This document shows positions 49,241-59,273 of a DNA stretch of 64,000 nucleotides, one piece after another. The stretch covers positions 150,500 through 214,499 of the forward strand of contig NZ_BMIV01000004.1 in NCBI RefSeq assembly GCF_014642735.1. Direction: 5' to 3'. The DNA is from Paracoccus acridae. GTDB taxonomy: Bacteria; Pseudomonadota; Alphaproteobacteria; Rhodobacterales; Rhodobacteraceae. The translations under genes and the position numbers were made by a program. The notes under the pieces were generated by a model. It saw nothing but the letters and a program-made list of their open reading frames with translations, had not been told where the DNA came from and made no database searches. The number at the start of each line of letters is the position of its first letter. The stretch's first letter is position 1.

Positions 49241-50245
49241 GTGACAACGACTCGTCTGGCCCTGGCCCTTTCGGATGGCCTTCCCGAAGGGGATTTTCTG
49301 GTGATCGGCGCACGGGGGGCGGACGATCTGTCGCCCCTGGATCCGGGCCGCACGCGTATCCAGCAGGGTCATTTCCCCGATCACCGCGCCTTGGCCGCAC
49401 GCGGGTTTCAGGTGGCCCCCGTTGTCGATGGCCGTTTCGATGCGGTTCTGGTGATCCTGCCACGATCCAAGACCGAGGCGCGGGCCCGCATCGCCGATGC
49501 CGCGTCCCGCTTGGCGCCCGGCGCTGCGTTGTGGATCGACGGGCAAAAGACCGACGGCATCGATTCGGTGTTGCGAGAGATGCGTGCCCTTGCGCCCGTG
49601 GATGAGGTGCACAGCAAGGCGCATGGCAAGATCTTTCGCCTGACAGTGCCTTCAGGTGACTGGCTGCCTTCCGACTGGACGGCCCGTGCCAACGAAGTCG
49701 CGCCGGGTTTCGTGACCCGGCCCGGCGTGTTTTCGGCCGACGGGGTGGATCCGGGATCGGCCATGCTGGCTGCCGCATTGCCCGACAGGATGCCGACCCG
49801 TGTCGTCGATCTGGGCGCGGGATGGGGATGGCTGTCTGCGCAGGCCCTTGCCCGTCCCGGGATCGAGGTCATCCATCTGGTCGAGGCGGATCATGCCGCG
49901 CTGGAATCCGCACGCGACAACATCGCCGATCCGCGTGCGCGGTTTCATTGGGCCGATGCGCGGGACTTCACGCTGTCCGAGCCCGTGAACGGGGTCATCA
50001 TGAACCCGCCGTTCCACGAGGGGCGGGTGGCCGATCCGCGCATCGGTGCCGATTTCATCGCCGCAGCCGCGCGGCTTCTGACCGGCGCGGGGCGGCTGTG
50101 GATGGTGGCGAACCGGCACCTGCCCTATGAAACCGTTCTTGCGCAGCACTTTGGCCAGGTGGCCGAGGTCAAGGGTGATAACCGCTTCAAGGTGATCGAG
50201 GCGACGGGCGCCGGGCGCGGAGCAGCACGCAAGGCCCGGCGCTGA
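49241..50245 (+). CDS. rsmC: 16S rRNA m2G1207 methyltransferase RsmC-like
   Basis: 334 residues, RsmC layout: a degenerate N-terminal methyltransferase-like half and a C-terminal active half with SAM motif VVDLGAGWGWLSAQAL and catalytic IMNPPFHEGR. Methylates guanine N2 of 16S rRNA. The only start between clpS and the family N-terminus is GTG 49241 (3 bases after clpS stops); ATG 49217 would overlap clpS. Overlaps the next gene by one base. Confidence 0.85.
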   Translation: MTTTRLALALSDGLPEGDFLVIGARGADDLSPLDPGRTRIQQGHFPDHRALAARGFQVAPVVDGRFDAVLVILPRSKTEARARIADAASRLAPGAALWIDGQKTDGIDSVLREMRALAPVDEVHSKAHGKIFRLTVPSGDWLPSDWTARANEVAPGFVTRPGVFSADGVDPGSAMLAAALPDRMPTRVVDLGAGWGWLSAQALARPGIEVIHLVEADHAALESARDNIADPRARFHWADARDFTLSEPVNGVIMNPPFHEGRVADPRIGADFIAAAARLLTGAGRLWMVANRHLPYETVLAQHFGQVAEVKGDNRFKVIEATGAGRGAARKARR

Positions 50246-51051
50246 TGGGCCTGTCGATCCAGGGCAAGACGGCCATCGTCACCGGCGCCGGGCGCGGCAT
50301 CGGCTTGGCCATCGCGCGGTCCTTCGTGGAACGCGGCGCCCATGTGATGTTCGCGGACACGGACGAAAGCGCATTGGCCACGGCGATGTCGGATTACGAC
50401 GAACGGGACCCGCATGTGCGCAGCTTTTCGGGACGGATGTCGGAAAAGCTGGCGACCGCCAACCTGCTGTCGGCCACGCTGGATGCCTTTGACCGGGTGG
50501 ATATCCTGGTGAACGCGCATCGGCTGGTCAAGGCGTCGGACCCGCTGGACACCGATCTGGACGTGCTGGAACAATTGCTGCGCCAGAACATGATGGCCGG
50601 TCTGCGGATGACGCAGATCGTCGCCAAGCGCATGATCAAGCAGGCCGAGGCCGATCCCGAAGACGGCACGGCTGGCACGATCGTCAATGTCTCGACCCTT
50701 GCGGCGCTTCATCCGGTTCCTACCATGCTGGGCTATTCCATCGCCTATGCGGCACAGGAACAGGCGACGCGCGGGATGGCCCTGGCCCTTGCGCCGCACC
50801 GGATTCGCGTGAACGGCATCCGCTTTGGCAGCGTGATGTCCCATGAGTTGCAGGACTCGCTGCGCGAAAAGCCGGGCCTGCGCGACCGCATCATTGCCGC
50901 AACGCCCATGGGCCGCATCGCGCCGGCCGACGAACTGGTCGATACCGTGCTGTATCTGGCCAGCGATGCGTCGCGCTTCGTGACGGGCCAGATCGTGACC
51001 GTCGACGGAGGGCGCAGCCTGGCCGACCGCGTGGCGGTGCAGACGGTCTGA
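50245..51051 (+). CDS. SDR-family protein with altered active site
   Basis: 268 residues. Cofactor motif TGAGRGIGLAIA is intact. The NNAG motif reads VNAH (89-92), the active-site motif reads YAAQE (Y168, E172) where SDRs have YxxxK, and the PG motif is RFG. Ser150 is in place. With the catalytic Lys gone, ordinary reductase activity is doubtful; a binding or regulatory role is possible. ATG shares one base with the rsmC stop. Confidence 0.85.
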   Translation: MGLSIQGKTAIVTGAGRGIGLAIARSFVERGAHVMFADTDESALATAMSDYDERDPHVRSFSGRMSEKLATANLLSATLDAFDRVDILVNAHRLVKASDPLDTDLDVLEQLLRQNMMAGLRMTQIVAKRMIKQAEADPEDGTAGTIVNVSTLAALHPVPTMLGYSIAYAAQEQATRGMALALAPHRIRVNGIRFGSVMSHELQDSLREKPGLRDRIIAATPMGRIAPADELVDTVLYLASDASRFVTGQIVTVDGGRSLADRVAVQTV

Positions 51052-51471
51052 TCAGCCCTGTTCTTCGGGATAGGCGGCGCGGCAGGCCTGGACGACGGCT
51101 TCGGCCCTGCCGCGCAACTTCTCTTGTCGCGCGGCGAGGTTGTCGCGCTTGCGTTCCTCTGCCGCCGGGTCGATGGGAACCCGATAGCGTTGGGTGTCGA
51201 CGTAATCGCGCCAGCAGGGTTCGTATCCGACGACCCTGTTGCCGTCCTTGTCGCGCCAGACGGTGCGACACTGGGTCAGGCGGTCGCGCACGACCTGCCG
51301 TTCCTCCCATGCATAGCCGCGTGCCAGGTTTCCCTCGACCTCGGCCAGAAGGCTGCTGACGGTGCGGTATTCGCTGGTATTGTTGCTGATGCAGCGTTCC
51401 TGGGGCGTGCCACAGGCGGCCACCAGGAAGGGCAGGGCCAGCGTCGCGGCAAGGGCGGTGTTGCGGGTCAT
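51052..51471 (-). CDS. Lipoprotein of unknown function
   Basis: 139 residues. Signal peptide with lipobox VAACG (Cys at about 20). Mature part is rich in charged residues with four further Cys (RCISNN, QCRTVW, PCWRDY, QACRAAY) and a Lys/Arg/Glu helix near the end. I recognise no family. Convergent with the SDR gene: stops touch at 51051/51052. Confidence 0.7.
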   Translation of the reverse strand: MTRNTALAATLALPFLVAACGTPQERCISNNTSEYRTVSSLLAEVEGNLARGYAWEERQVVRDRLTQCRTVWRDKDGNRVVGYEPCWRDYVDTQRYRVPIDPAAEERKRDNLAARQEKLRGRAEAVVQACRAAYPEEQG

Positions 51472-51548
51472 GGCGGGTCTCTTTACAGCAGGTTATCGGA
51501 TGCTAACGCCGCGCCAACTGAGTGGCAAATCAAGTTTGGAGAAGGCCG

Positions 51549-52403
51549 ATGGAACAGGAACGCCGCATTGCCGCCGCTTGGTTCCGCACCCTGCGCGACC
51601 GTATCGTCGCAGCGTTCGAGGCGTTGGAGGATCGCGGCCCAGGCAGTGCCATGCCGGGCCGTTTCGAGGTGCTGCCCACTGCCCGTGCCGACGATGGCGG
51701 CGGCGGGCTGATGTCGGTCATGCGCGGTGGCCGTGTCTTTGAAAAGGTCGGCGTCAACTGGTCCGAGGTTCACGGCACCCTTGCCCCCCGTGCCCAGGCC
51801 GCCATGGCCTCGCGCGGGGTGCCGGGCATCGACGCCGACCCGCGCTTCTGGGCTTCGGGGATCAGCCTTGTCGCGCATATGCAGAATCCCCATGCGCCGG
51901 CGGTCCACATGAACACGCGCATGTTCTGGACACCCGGCGCCTGGTGGTTCGGCGGCGGGGCCGATCTGAATCCCTGCATCGAATACGCCGACGACACCGC
52001 CCATTTCCACGCGACCCTGCGTGCCGCCTGTGACGCCCACGACGCCGCATATTACGACCGCTTCAAGGCCTGGGCCGACGACTATTTCTTCATTCCCCAC
52101 CGCGGCCGGGCGCGGGGCGTGGGCGGCATCTTCTTCGACGACCTCAACACCGGCGATTGGCAGGCCGATTTCGCCTTCACCCGCGCTGTAGGAGAGGCCT
52201 TCCTGCCGGCCTTCCTGCCCCTGGCCGAGGCACGGATGGACCGCCCCTTCACCGATGAAGACCGCGATACGCAGCTGATCCATCGCGGGCTTTATGCGGA
52301 ATACAACCTTGTCTATGACCGGGGCACCAAGTTCGGGTTGGAAACCGGCCACAACGCCGATGCCGTCCTGATGAGCCTGCCGCCCCTGGCGAAATGGATC
52401 TGA
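51549..52403 (+). CDS. hemF: Oxygen-dependent coproporphyrinogen III oxidase
   Basis: 284 residues. Decarboxylates coproporphyrinogen III to protoporphyrinogen IX using O2. WFGGGADLNPC, IGGIFFDD-like GVGGIFFDDLNTG and YAEYNLVYDRGTKFGL are the signatures. ATG 51549 with GGAG about 9 bases upstream. The LysE-type gene overlaps its end by 10 bases. Confidence 0.97.
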   Translation: MEQERRIAAAWFRTLRDRIVAAFEALEDRGPGSAMPGRFEVLPTARADDGGGGLMSVMRGGRVFEKVGVNWSEVHGTLAPRAQAAMASRGVPGIDADPRFWASGISLVAHMQNPHAPAVHMNTRMFWTPGAWWFGGGADLNPCIEYADDTAHFHATLRAACDAHDAAYYDRFKAWADDYFFIPHRGRARGVGGIFFDDLNTGDWQADFAFTRAVGEAFLPAFLPLAEARMDRPFTDEDRDTQLIHRGLYAEYNLVYDRGTKFGLETGHNADAVLMSLPPLAKWI

Positions 52404-53041
52404 TCCAGCATTTGCCCGCGGGGATCGAACCAGCGGCCTTGTGGGGCTTTGTCCTGGCCTCGATCCTGATGGAGATCACGCCCGGTCCGAACATGGCCTA
52501 TCTGGCGATCCTGGCGGTCGGCGACGGGCGGCGCGCCGGTTATGCGGCGGTGGCTGGCGTGGCCCTGGGCCTGCTGGCGGTGGGGCTTGCCTCGGCCCTG
52601 GGGGTGGGTGCGGCGGTTGCCGCCTCGGCCTGGGCCTGGCAGATCCTTCGCTGGGGCGGAGTGGGCTATCTGCTGTGGCTTGCCTGGGACGGCTGGCGCG
52701 GCGCGGAAGAATCGCCGGAACATGCTGCGCGCGGATCAAGCCTTGGCCGGTTTTTCCGGCGCGGGTTGGTGACGAACCTGCTGAACCCCAAGGCGTTTGC
52801 CCTGTATGTCGCCGTCCTGCCGGGTTTCCTGTCGCCCCAACACCCGGTGATGCCTCAGGCGATCGCCTTGTCGCTGATCTATGTCCTGATCGCCACGGCG
52901 ATCCATGCGGGGATCGTGACCGCAGCCGGCACTGCCAGCAAGGCCTTGGCCGATCCCCGGCGGCAAAAACTTGCCCGGCGCATCCTGTCACTGATGCTGG
53001 TCGGGGTGGCTGTCTGGCTTGCGTTCAAGACCGCTGCCTGA
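52394..53041 (+). CDS. LysE/RhtB-type exporter
   Basis: 215 residues with about six hydrophobic helices. N-terminal ILMEITPGPNMAYLAIL and GLVTNLLNPKAFALYVAVLP are the LysE family motifs; these export amino acids. Overlaps hemF by 10 bases, so is co-transcribed. Ends 6 bases before the convergent DMT gene. Confidence 0.9.
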   Translation: MDLIQHLPAGIEPAALWGFVLASILMEITPGPNMAYLAILAVGDGRRAGYAAVAGVALGLLAVGLASALGVGAAVAASAWAWQILRWGGVGYLLWLAWDGWRGAEESPEHAARGSSLGRFFRRGLVTNLLNPKAFALYVAVLPGFLSPQHPVMPQAIALSLIYVLIATAIHAGIVTAAGTASKALADPRRQKLARRILSLMLVGVAVWLAFKTAA

Positions 53042-53047
53042 CGGGTG

Positions 53048-53920
53048 TCACGTCGCTGCCAGCAACCAGCCGACACCTGCCAGGATCAGCCCCATTCCCA
53101 GCAGTTGCAGCGGCGCGACGGCTTGGCGGAATACCCGGCCTGACAGTGCCTGCGCCATGACGACCTCGACCAGGGCCAGGGTTCGGACATTGGCGGCAGG
53201 CGTCAGGGCAAAGCCGATGAACCAGAACAGCGATGCAAAGGCGCCCAGAAGCCCGGCAACCAGCGAAACCCGCCATTGCGCCATGATCCCGGCCAGGGCA
53301 GGGCGGTCGTACAGCACAAGCCATGCCGCCATGGCGACAGTCTGAAGTCCCAGCGTAATCGCCAGGATCGTGATCGCGCGGATGCCATAACTTCCGTCGG
53401 GCAGCGCCAGCAACGCGCCGCGAAAGCCGATGGCAGACAGCCCGAACAGCGCGCCCGACAGGATCCCCGTGGCCATCGGCTTCCAGGCCATGCGGGACCA
53501 GGTCGCGCCGGATGCCAGAACCACGCCCAGCGTCGCCAAGCCGATGGCGCCCAGCCGGGACAGGCCAAGCGGTTCGGCCAGCAAGACGGCACCGATCAAG
53601 GCTAGCGTCACCGGTTCGGTCTTCATCAAGGCCGTGGCCACGCCGAACCCTTGGCCGCGCATCGTGACCAGCATCAGCGCGGTCGCGGCGATCTGCGCCA
53701 TGGAGCCAAGCGCGGCCCACCCCAGAACCGCCGCGTCAGGCCGGGGGATCGGCACCCAGACCGCGGTCAGGCCCAGGGCAAGGATCGCGAAGGGAAAGCC
53801 GAAGACGAACCGCACGGCGGTCGCCCCCAAGGTGCCGATCTGCCGCGTAAGCCCCGCCTGGGCGGCGTTGCGCGCGGTCTGCGCGGTGGCCGCGATCAGC
53901 GTGGCCGCGACCCAGATCAT
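53048..53920 (-). CDS. EamA/DMT-family transporter
   Basis: 290 residues, ten predicted hydrophobic helices in two EamA repeats (N-terminal half with [23 protein letters not shown]-terminal [21 protein letters not shown]). Metabolite exporter; substrate unknown. Start overlaps the hemE stop by 4 bases (ATGA), so the two share a transcript. Confidence 0.88.
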   Translation of the reverse strand: MIWVAATLIAATAQTARNAAQAGLTRQIGTLGATAVRFVFGFPFAILALGLTAVWVPIPRPDAAVLGWAALGSMAQIAATALMLVTMRGQGFGVATALMKTEPVTLALIGAVLLAEPLGLSRLGAIGLATLGVVLASGATWSRMAWKPMATGILSGALFGLSAIGFRGALLALPDGSYGIRAITILAITLGLQTVAMAAWLVLYDRPALAGIMAQWRVSLVAGLLGAFASLFWFIGFALTPAANVRTLALVEVVMAQALSGRVFRQAVAPLQLLGMGLILAGVGWLLAAT

Positions 53921-54945
53921 GCGCTGCGGACAGCCTCGATCATCGCGGCGACATTATCGGGATTGGCGTCCGGCGTTATGCCGTGACCCAGGTTGAACAC
54001 ATGCGGCCCGCCCCGCAGCGCGCGGGTGATGCGCTGAGCCTCGGCCACCAGGGCGGGTCCGCCCGTGACCATATGCCGCGGGTCCATGTTGCCCTGCACG
54101 CAGCCGTCGGTCTGCACATGCCGCGCGGCCCAATCGACATCGACAGAATTATCCAGGGCCACGCAATCGGCCCCGGTCGCCCGCGCAAAACCGACATAGC
54201 GTTCGCCCGCCTCTCGCGGGAAGGCGATGACGGGAATGTCGGGATGGCGTTCCTTCAGCGCGGCGATGATCCGGCGCGCAGGGGCCACGGCGAAATCATC
54301 GAAATCGGCGCCTTTCAGGCTGCCTGCCCAGCTGTCGAACAGCTTGACGACCTCGGCCCCCGCCTCGATCTGGGCAGACAGGTAGAGGATCGTGGCATCG
54401 GTGATGCGGTCGATCAACGCGGTGAAGGTCGCACGGTCCTGTTCTTTTAAGGCATGGGCGGGGGCTTGGTCCGGCGTGCCGCGCCCGGCGACCATGTAGG
54501 TGGCGACAGTCCAGGGCGCGCCGGCAAAGCCGATCAGCGTGGTTTCCCGAGGCAATTCCCGGGTCAGAATGCGAAGCGTCTCGTATACGGGCGCAAGGCG
54601 GTCATGGATCGCATCGGCAGGTTTCAGGCGCGCCAGATCGCCGGCCGAGGTGATGGTGGACAGGCGCGGCCCTTCTCCCGTGACGAACCACACATCCGCG
54701 CCAAGCGCCTGCGGAACCAGCAAAATATCCGCAAACAGGATCGCCGCGTCGAAGCCGAACCTGCGGATCGGCTGCAACGTCACCTCGGCCGCAAGGTCCG
54801 GGTTGTAGCACAAGGACAGAAAGTCCCCGGCCTGCGCCCGTGTCGCGCGGTATTCCGGCAGGTAGCGTCCGGCCTGGCGCATCATCCAGATCGGCGGGGT
54901 GGACAGGCTTTCGCCAGCCAGGGCACGCAAGAGAAGTTTGGTCAT
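53917..54945 (-). CDS. hemE: Uroporphyrinogen decarboxylase
   Basis: 342 residues. Converts uroporphyrinogen III to coproporphyrinogen [19 protein letters not shown] at the N-terminus and [16 protein letters not shown] are the two signatures. Divergent from hemC with 74 bases between the starts. Confidence 0.97.
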   Translation of the reverse strand: MTKLLLRALAGESLSTPPIWMMRQAGRYLPEYRATRAQAGDFLSLCYNPDLAAEVTLQPIRRFGFDAAILFADILLVPQALGADVWFVTGEGPRLSTITSAGDLARLKPADAIHDRLAPVYETLRILTRELPRETTLIGFAGAPWTVATYMVAGRGTPDQAPAHALKEQDRATFTALIDRITDATILYLSAQIEAGAEVVKLFDSWAGSLKGADFDDFAVAPARRIIAALKERHPDIPVIAFPREAGERYVGFARATGADCVALDNSVDVDWAARHVQTDGCVQGNMDPRHMVTGGPALVAEAQRITRALRGGPHVFNLGHGITPDANPDNVAAMIEAVRSA

Positions 54946-55019
54946 GGGGCCTCCTGCGGCCCGTTCAAGGCGAGGCGGGGGGCGTTGTCAAGCTGCCCCG
55001 CTGTCGCTATGCCGGGGTC

Positions 55020-55961
55020 ATGATGCAGATGCCTGACCAAACACGCCCCCTGAAAATCGGAACGCGCGGCTCGAAGCTGGCGCTTGCCCAGGCGCACGAG
55101 ACGCGGGACCGGCTGGCCGCTGCCCATGGCCTGCCGCCCGAGGCTTTCCAGATCGTCGTGATCAAGACCACCGGCGACAGGATCCTGGACCGCCCTCTCA
55201 AGGAGATCGGCGGCAAGGGCCTGTTCACCAAGGAAATCGAGGACGCGTTGATCGCGGGCGAGATTGACATCGCCGTGCATTCCATGAAGGACATGCCGAC
55301 GCTGCAGCCCGATGGACTGGTGATCGACTGCCTGCTGCCGCGCGAGGACGTGCGCGATGCCTTTGTCAGCCCGCAGGTCCAGTCGATCGGAGCTCTTCCG
55401 GCCGGTTCGGTTGTCGGAACCTCCAGCCTGCGACGGCGGGCCCAACTGGCCCACCGCCGCCCGGACCTGCAACTGGTCGAGTTTCGCGGCAACGTCCAGA
55501 CGCGGCTGAAGAAGCTGGACGAAGGCGTCGCGGTGGCGACGTTCCTGGCGATGGCGGGGCTGTCGCGCCTGGGAATGTTGCATGTGGCGCGCGACCCGAT
55601 TGATCCGGCCGAGATGCTTCCTGCAGTCGCGCAAGGCGCCATCGGCGTGGAAAGGCGGGCAGGCGACAGCCTGTCAGCCGAACTGTTGGCGGCCATTCAT
55701 CATGTCGAAACCGGCCACCGCATCAATGCTGAACGGGCGTTCCTGGCTCGACTGGACGGATCGTGCCAGACACCCATCGCCGGTCTGGCCGAACTTCGCG
55801 AGGACAGCCTGCTGCTGCGGGGAGAGATCCTGCGGCCCGATGGCTCGGCCGCCATCAGCGGTCACCGAGAGGGCAGCGTAAGCGAGGGACCCGCAATGGG
55901 GGCCGATCTTGCCGAAGAACTTCTGGCCCGGGCAGGCGAAGGGTTCTTCGACCATCTTTGA
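55020..55961 (+). CDS. hemC: Porphobilinogen deaminase (hydroxymethylbilane synthase)
   Basis: 313 residues. Builds hydroxymethylbilane from four porphobilinogens. LKIGTRGSKLALAQA, HSMKDMPT, RRRAQLAHRRPDLQ and the dipyrromethane Cys in GSCQTPIAG are present. Three ATGs (55020, 55023, 55029) are possible. Upstream TTGTCA-N17-TATGCC would start RNA right at the first ATG, so a very short or no leader is possible. Confidence 0.96.
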   Translation: MMQMPDQTRPLKIGTRGSKLALAQAHETRDRLAAAHGLPPEAFQIVVIKTTGDRILDRPLKEIGGKGLFTKEIEDALIAGEIDIAVHSMKDMPTLQPDGLVIDCLLPREDVRDAFVSPQVQSIGALPAGSVVGTSSLRRRAQLAHRRPDLQLVEFRGNVQTRLKKLDEGVAVATFLAMAGLSRLGMLHVARDPIDPAEMLPAVAQGAIGVERRAGDSLSAELLAAIHHVETGHRINAERAFLARLDGSCQTPIAGLAELREDSLLLRGEILRPDGSAAISGHREGSVSEGPAMGADLAEELLARAGEGFFDHL

Positions 55962-55976
55962 GGCGTGAGGCCCGGA

Positions 55977-56693
55977 TCAATAGCTGCGGATCAATCCGAC
56001 AAGGCGCCCCTGGATGCGCACCCGATCCTCGGGCAGGATACGGGTTTCATAGGTCGGGTTCGCCGCTTCCAGCGCGATCATGCCCCCACGGCGGCGATAA
56101 CGCTTGAGCGTGGCTTCGCTGCCGTCCACCAGGGCCACGATGATGTCGCCGTTATCGGCCGTGTCCTGTTCCCGGATCACCACCACGTCCCCGTCGTTTA
56201 TCCCGGCCTCGATCATCGAGTCGCCTTGCACCTCGAGTGCATAGTGATGTTCGCGTCCGGACAGCATGGTGCCGGGGACGGCGACATGATGCGACACCTC
56301 TGAAATCGCCTCGATCGGCACACCCGCGGCGATTCGGCCCATCAGCGGCAGTTCGACCGCGGGACTGTCGGCGATGGTGATCGCCCCCCGGGGCCGCGGG
56401 GGCTTGGCTGACGACACAACGCGCGGCGTGAAGCCTTGCTTGGAGGCAGCGGACTCGACTTCGGCATCGGCCAGCAGGGCATTGGGAAGACGCACGATTT
56501 CCAGGGCACGTGCCCGATGGGGAAGGCGGCGGATGAAGCCCCTTTCCTCAAGCGCCGTGACAAGCCGGTGGATCCCGGACTTCGACCGCAAGTCCAAGGC
56601 TTCCTTCATTTCATCGAAGGACGGCGGCACGCCATCGCGGGCCATGCGCTTCTGAATGAAATCCAGCAGTTGAATCTGCTTTTTCGTCAGCAT
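55977..56693 (-). CDS. lexA: SOS repressor LexA
   Basis: 238 residues. N-terminal winged helix ([17 protein letters not shown] to [15 protein letters not shown]), cleavage site Ala-Gly in [12 protein letters not shown], catalytic Ser in GDSMIEAG and Lys in EATLKRY. RecA-stimulated self-cleavage derepresses SOS genes. The frame is open to ATG 56711 but MLTKKQ is the usual start and the SOS box would otherwise sit 7 bases from the ATG. Confidence 0.97.
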   Translation of the reverse strand: MLTKKQIQLLDFIQKRMARDGVPPSFDEMKEALDLRSKSGIHRLVTALEERGFIRRLPHRARALEIVRLPNALLADAEVESAASKQGFTPRVVSSAKPPRPRGAITIADSPAVELPLMGRIAAGVPIEAISEVSHHVAVPGTMLSGREHHYALEVQGDSMIEAGINDGDVVVIREQDTADNGDIIVALVDGSEATLKRYRRRGGMIALEAANPTYETRILPEDRVRIQGRLVGLIRSY

Positions 56694-56717
56694 CGCATTC
56701 ATCCCCGGCATCTTCTT

Positions 56718-56757
56718 GTTCCTTTTCTGTTCTATCGCACAAGCTGAATCGCGTCAA
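56718..56757 (-). promoter_or_regulatory. lexA promoter with SOS box
   Basis: On the lexA strand TTGACG (56752-56757), 17-base spacer, TAGAAC (56729-56734). The LexA box GAAC-AGAAAAG-GAAC (56718-56732) overlaps the -10 and start point, giving autorepression. Confidence 0.8.
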
Positions 56758-56794
56758 CAAACAGAGCATAAGGAACTGAAAATTTAGTTAATCC

Positions 56795-57973
56795 TCAGCC
56801 GGACAGGGGCATGAAATCGACGATATCCCCCGCGACCCGAGGCGGATCGTTCGCAGGCCTCACCAACAGGGCATCCGCGCGGGCCATCAACGACAACCGC
56901 GCCGAATCCTGGCTGGGGAAGGGACGGATCAAGGGCAGGTCATCCCCATCCTGAAGGGCAGCGCGCAGATAATGCTGCCGGTTTCCTTCGGCTGGAAGAT
57001 CCTGGGCCAACCGTGCTTTCAGCAAGGGTCGAGAGTCATCCAATCCTTGCATAGCGGCGATCAGAGGTTGCATGAACAACATTCCGCAAATTATTGCGGA
57101 GACGGGATTTCCCGGAAGGCCCAGCATCGGCTTTCCGTTCAGCTTGCCTGCCATCAGGGGTTTTCCCGGACGCATGGCGATCTTGTGGAAGGCAAGGTCC
57201 AGCCCCCGTTCCGCGGCGACCTTGCCAATCAGATCGTGATCTCCGACCGAAGCGCCGCCAATCGTGACAAGCAGATCGGCGTCCTTGGCCGCTGCGAACC
57301 CTGCGCGAAGGCTGTCCTCGGTATCCCGTGCGATGGGAAGGATCTGCGCCTCTCCGCCCGATTGACGGGCGAGGGCGGCGATGGCCAAGTCGTTCGAACT
57401 GATGATCTGACCGGGGTCAGGGGCGGTGCCGGGTGACACCAGTTCGTCCCCTCCTGCAAGGATCGCGATGCGGGGGCGGGCGGAAACGGTGACGGCAGGA
57501 ATGTTCATCGCGGCCAGCAGGGCAATATCGGCCGCGCGCAACCGGCGTCCGGGTGCAAATTGGTCGCCTTTCCGGAAATCGTCTCCTGCCGGGCGGATGT
57601 TGTTCCCGCCTGCAGGATCCGTGATCGTGATCAGGTCACCTTCGCGCAGGACATTTTCCTGCATGATCACGCGGTCGTATCCATCCGGGACAGGCGCCCC
57701 GGTGAGAATCCGGACGGCCATGCCCGCGACTGCTGGCCCTGCATAGGGATGTCCTGCGGCAGCCTCTCCGATGACGGTCAGCGGTTGGCCGATATCGCAG
57801 GAACGGATGGCATAGCCGTCCATGGCCGAAGCTGCAAAGGGCGGCTGCGTCATCCGCGAGATCGCGGGTTCCAACAGGACGCGGCCCCATGCCTGATCAA
57901 GGGGCACCAGCTCGGGCACCGGCATCGGCGCCAGCGACAGAACCTGGGCCAGAGCCTCTTCCACCGTTATCAC
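56795..57973 (-). CDS. moeA: Molybdopterin molybdenumtransferase MoeA
   Basis: 392 residues. Inserts molybdate into adenylylated molybdopterin. [25 protein letters not shown] and LPGNPVSAI are the key motifs. Start overlaps the moaC stop by 4 bases. Confidence 0.95.
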   Translation of the reverse strand: MITVEEALAQVLSLAPMPVPELVPLDQAWGRVLLEPAISRMTQPPFAASAMDGYAIRSCDIGQPLTVIGEAAAGHPYAGPAVAGMAVRILTGAPVPDGYDRVIMQENVLREGDLITITDPAGGNNIRPAGDDFRKGDQFAPGRRLRAADIALLAAMNIPAVTVSARPRIAILAGGDELVSPGTAPDPGQIISSNDLAIAALARQSGGEAQILPIARDTEDSLRAGFAAAKDADLLVTIGGASVGDHDLIGKVAAERGLDLAFHKIAMRPGKPLMAGKLNGKPMLGLPGNPVSAIICGMLFMQPLIAAMQGLDDSRPLLKARLAQDLPAEGNRQHYLRAALQDGDDLPLIRPFPSQDSARLSLMARADALLVRPANDPPRVAGDIVDFMPLSG

Positions 57974-58443
57974 AGGTCAGCCTCGTAATCCCCTGACTTG
58001 CCACCGCTTTTGCGGACAAGACGGATGTTGCCGATGGCCATGGATTTTTCCGCAGCCTTCAGCATGTCGTAGACGGTCAGGCAGGCCACGGACACGGCAG
58101 TCAGCGCCTCCATCTCGACCCCGGTCTGGCCGGTGGTGCGGACAGTTGCGGTGACGCGGATACCGGGCAAGGCCGGGTCCGGGACCAGATCGACCGAAAC
58201 CTTGGTGATCGGCAGGGGATGGCATAGCGGGATCAGGTCGGCGGTGCGCTTGGAGGCCATGATCCCGGCCAGCCGGGCCACGCCCATCACGTCACCCTTG
58301 GCTGCGCCGCCCTGGGCAAGGGCAAGCGTCTCGGGCAGCATCGTGACGCAGCCTTCGGCCACGGCCTCGCGCGCGGTGACGGCCTTGTCAGAAACATCGA
58401 CCATGTGGGCTTTGCCAGAGGCATCGAAATGCGTCAGGCTCAT
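57970..58443 (-). CDS. moaC: Cyclic pyranopterin monophosphate synthase MoaC
   Basis: 157 residues. Second half of the GTP to cPMP step in molybdenum cofactor synthesis. [22 protein letters not shown] and [13 protein letters not shown] are diagnostic. Overlaps both moeA and trpC by 4 bases, so translation of trpC-moaC-moeA is coupled. Confidence 0.96.
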   Translation of the reverse strand: MSLTHFDASGKAHMVDVSDKAVTAREAVAEGCVTMLPETLALAQGGAAKGDVMGVARLAGIMASKRTADLIPLCHPLPITKVSVDLVPDPALPGIRVTATVRTTGQTGVEMEALTAVSVACLTVYDMLKAAEKSMAIGNIRLVRKSGGKSGDYEADL

Positions 58444-59231
58444 GCGGCGACATCCAGGATATGCCGTGTCGCAGAGGTCACGTCGGCCTGACGCATCAGG
58501 CTTTCGCCGATCAGGAAGCGCCGGGCGCCCACCTGCATCATCGCGCCAAGGTCGGCAGGGGTGAACAGGCCGCTTTCGCAGACGATGTCGCGATCCGCGG
58601 GAATGCGCGGGGCAAGTTCGCGCGTTACATCCAATGACAGATCGAAGGTCTTGAGATTGCGGTTGTTTATGCCGATCAGCGGCGACTTCAATCGCAGCGC
58701 GCGATCCAGTTCGGCGCCATCGTGAACCTCAATCAGGGCGTCCATGCCCCAGCCGAAAGCTGCGTCTTCAAGTTCTGCCGCAAGGCCGTCATCGACCGAG
58801 GCCATGATGATCAGGATGCAATCGGCCCCCCAAGCCCGCGCCTCGGCCACCTGATAGGTGTCATAGAGGAAATCCTTGCGAAGGGCAGGCAGCGAACAAG
58901 CCTCTCGCGCAGCGGTCAGGTATTCAGGAGCACCCTGGAAGCTGGGGCCATCCGTCAGCACCGACAGACAGGCCGCCCCTCCGGCCTCATAGGCTTGTGC
59001 AAGCGACGGAGGATCGAAGTCGGGCCGGATCAGTCCCTTGGACGGACTGGCCTTCTTGATTTCGGCGATCAGTGCCGGACCGGTCGCAGCCTTGGCTGCC
59101 AGGGCGCGGGCAAAACCGCGAGGGGGCGATGCGTTGCGTGCAGCAGCATCGACATCGGCCAGGGGACGGGCAGCCTTGGCGGCGGCGATCTCGTCCAGCT
59201 TGTAGGCCTTGATCTTGTCCAGAATATTCAT
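58440..59231 (-). CDS. trpC: Indole-3-glycerol phosphate synthase
   Basis: 263 residues, stand-alone TrpC. Tryptophan pathway ring closure. [34 protein letters not shown] and [10 protein letters not shown] are the family motifs. trpD and trpG are not upstream: a PfkB kinase lies there instead, 43 bases away. Confidence 0.96.
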   Translation of the reverse strand: MNILDKIKAYKLDEIAAAKAARPLADVDAAARNASPPRGFARALAAKAATGPALIAEIKKASPSKGLIRPDFDPPSLAQAYEAGGAACLSVLTDGPSFQGAPEYLTAAREACSLPALRKDFLYDTYQVAEARAWGADCILIIMASVDDGLAAELEDAAFGWGMDALIEVHDGAELDRALRLKSPLIGINNRNLKTFDLSLDVTRELAPRIPADRDIVCESGLFTPADLGAMMQVGARRFLIGESLMRQADVTSATRHILDVAA

Positions 59232-59273
59232 GCGAACGGTTCTAGCGCCGCTTGCGCGCTTCGGGAAGGGCGT

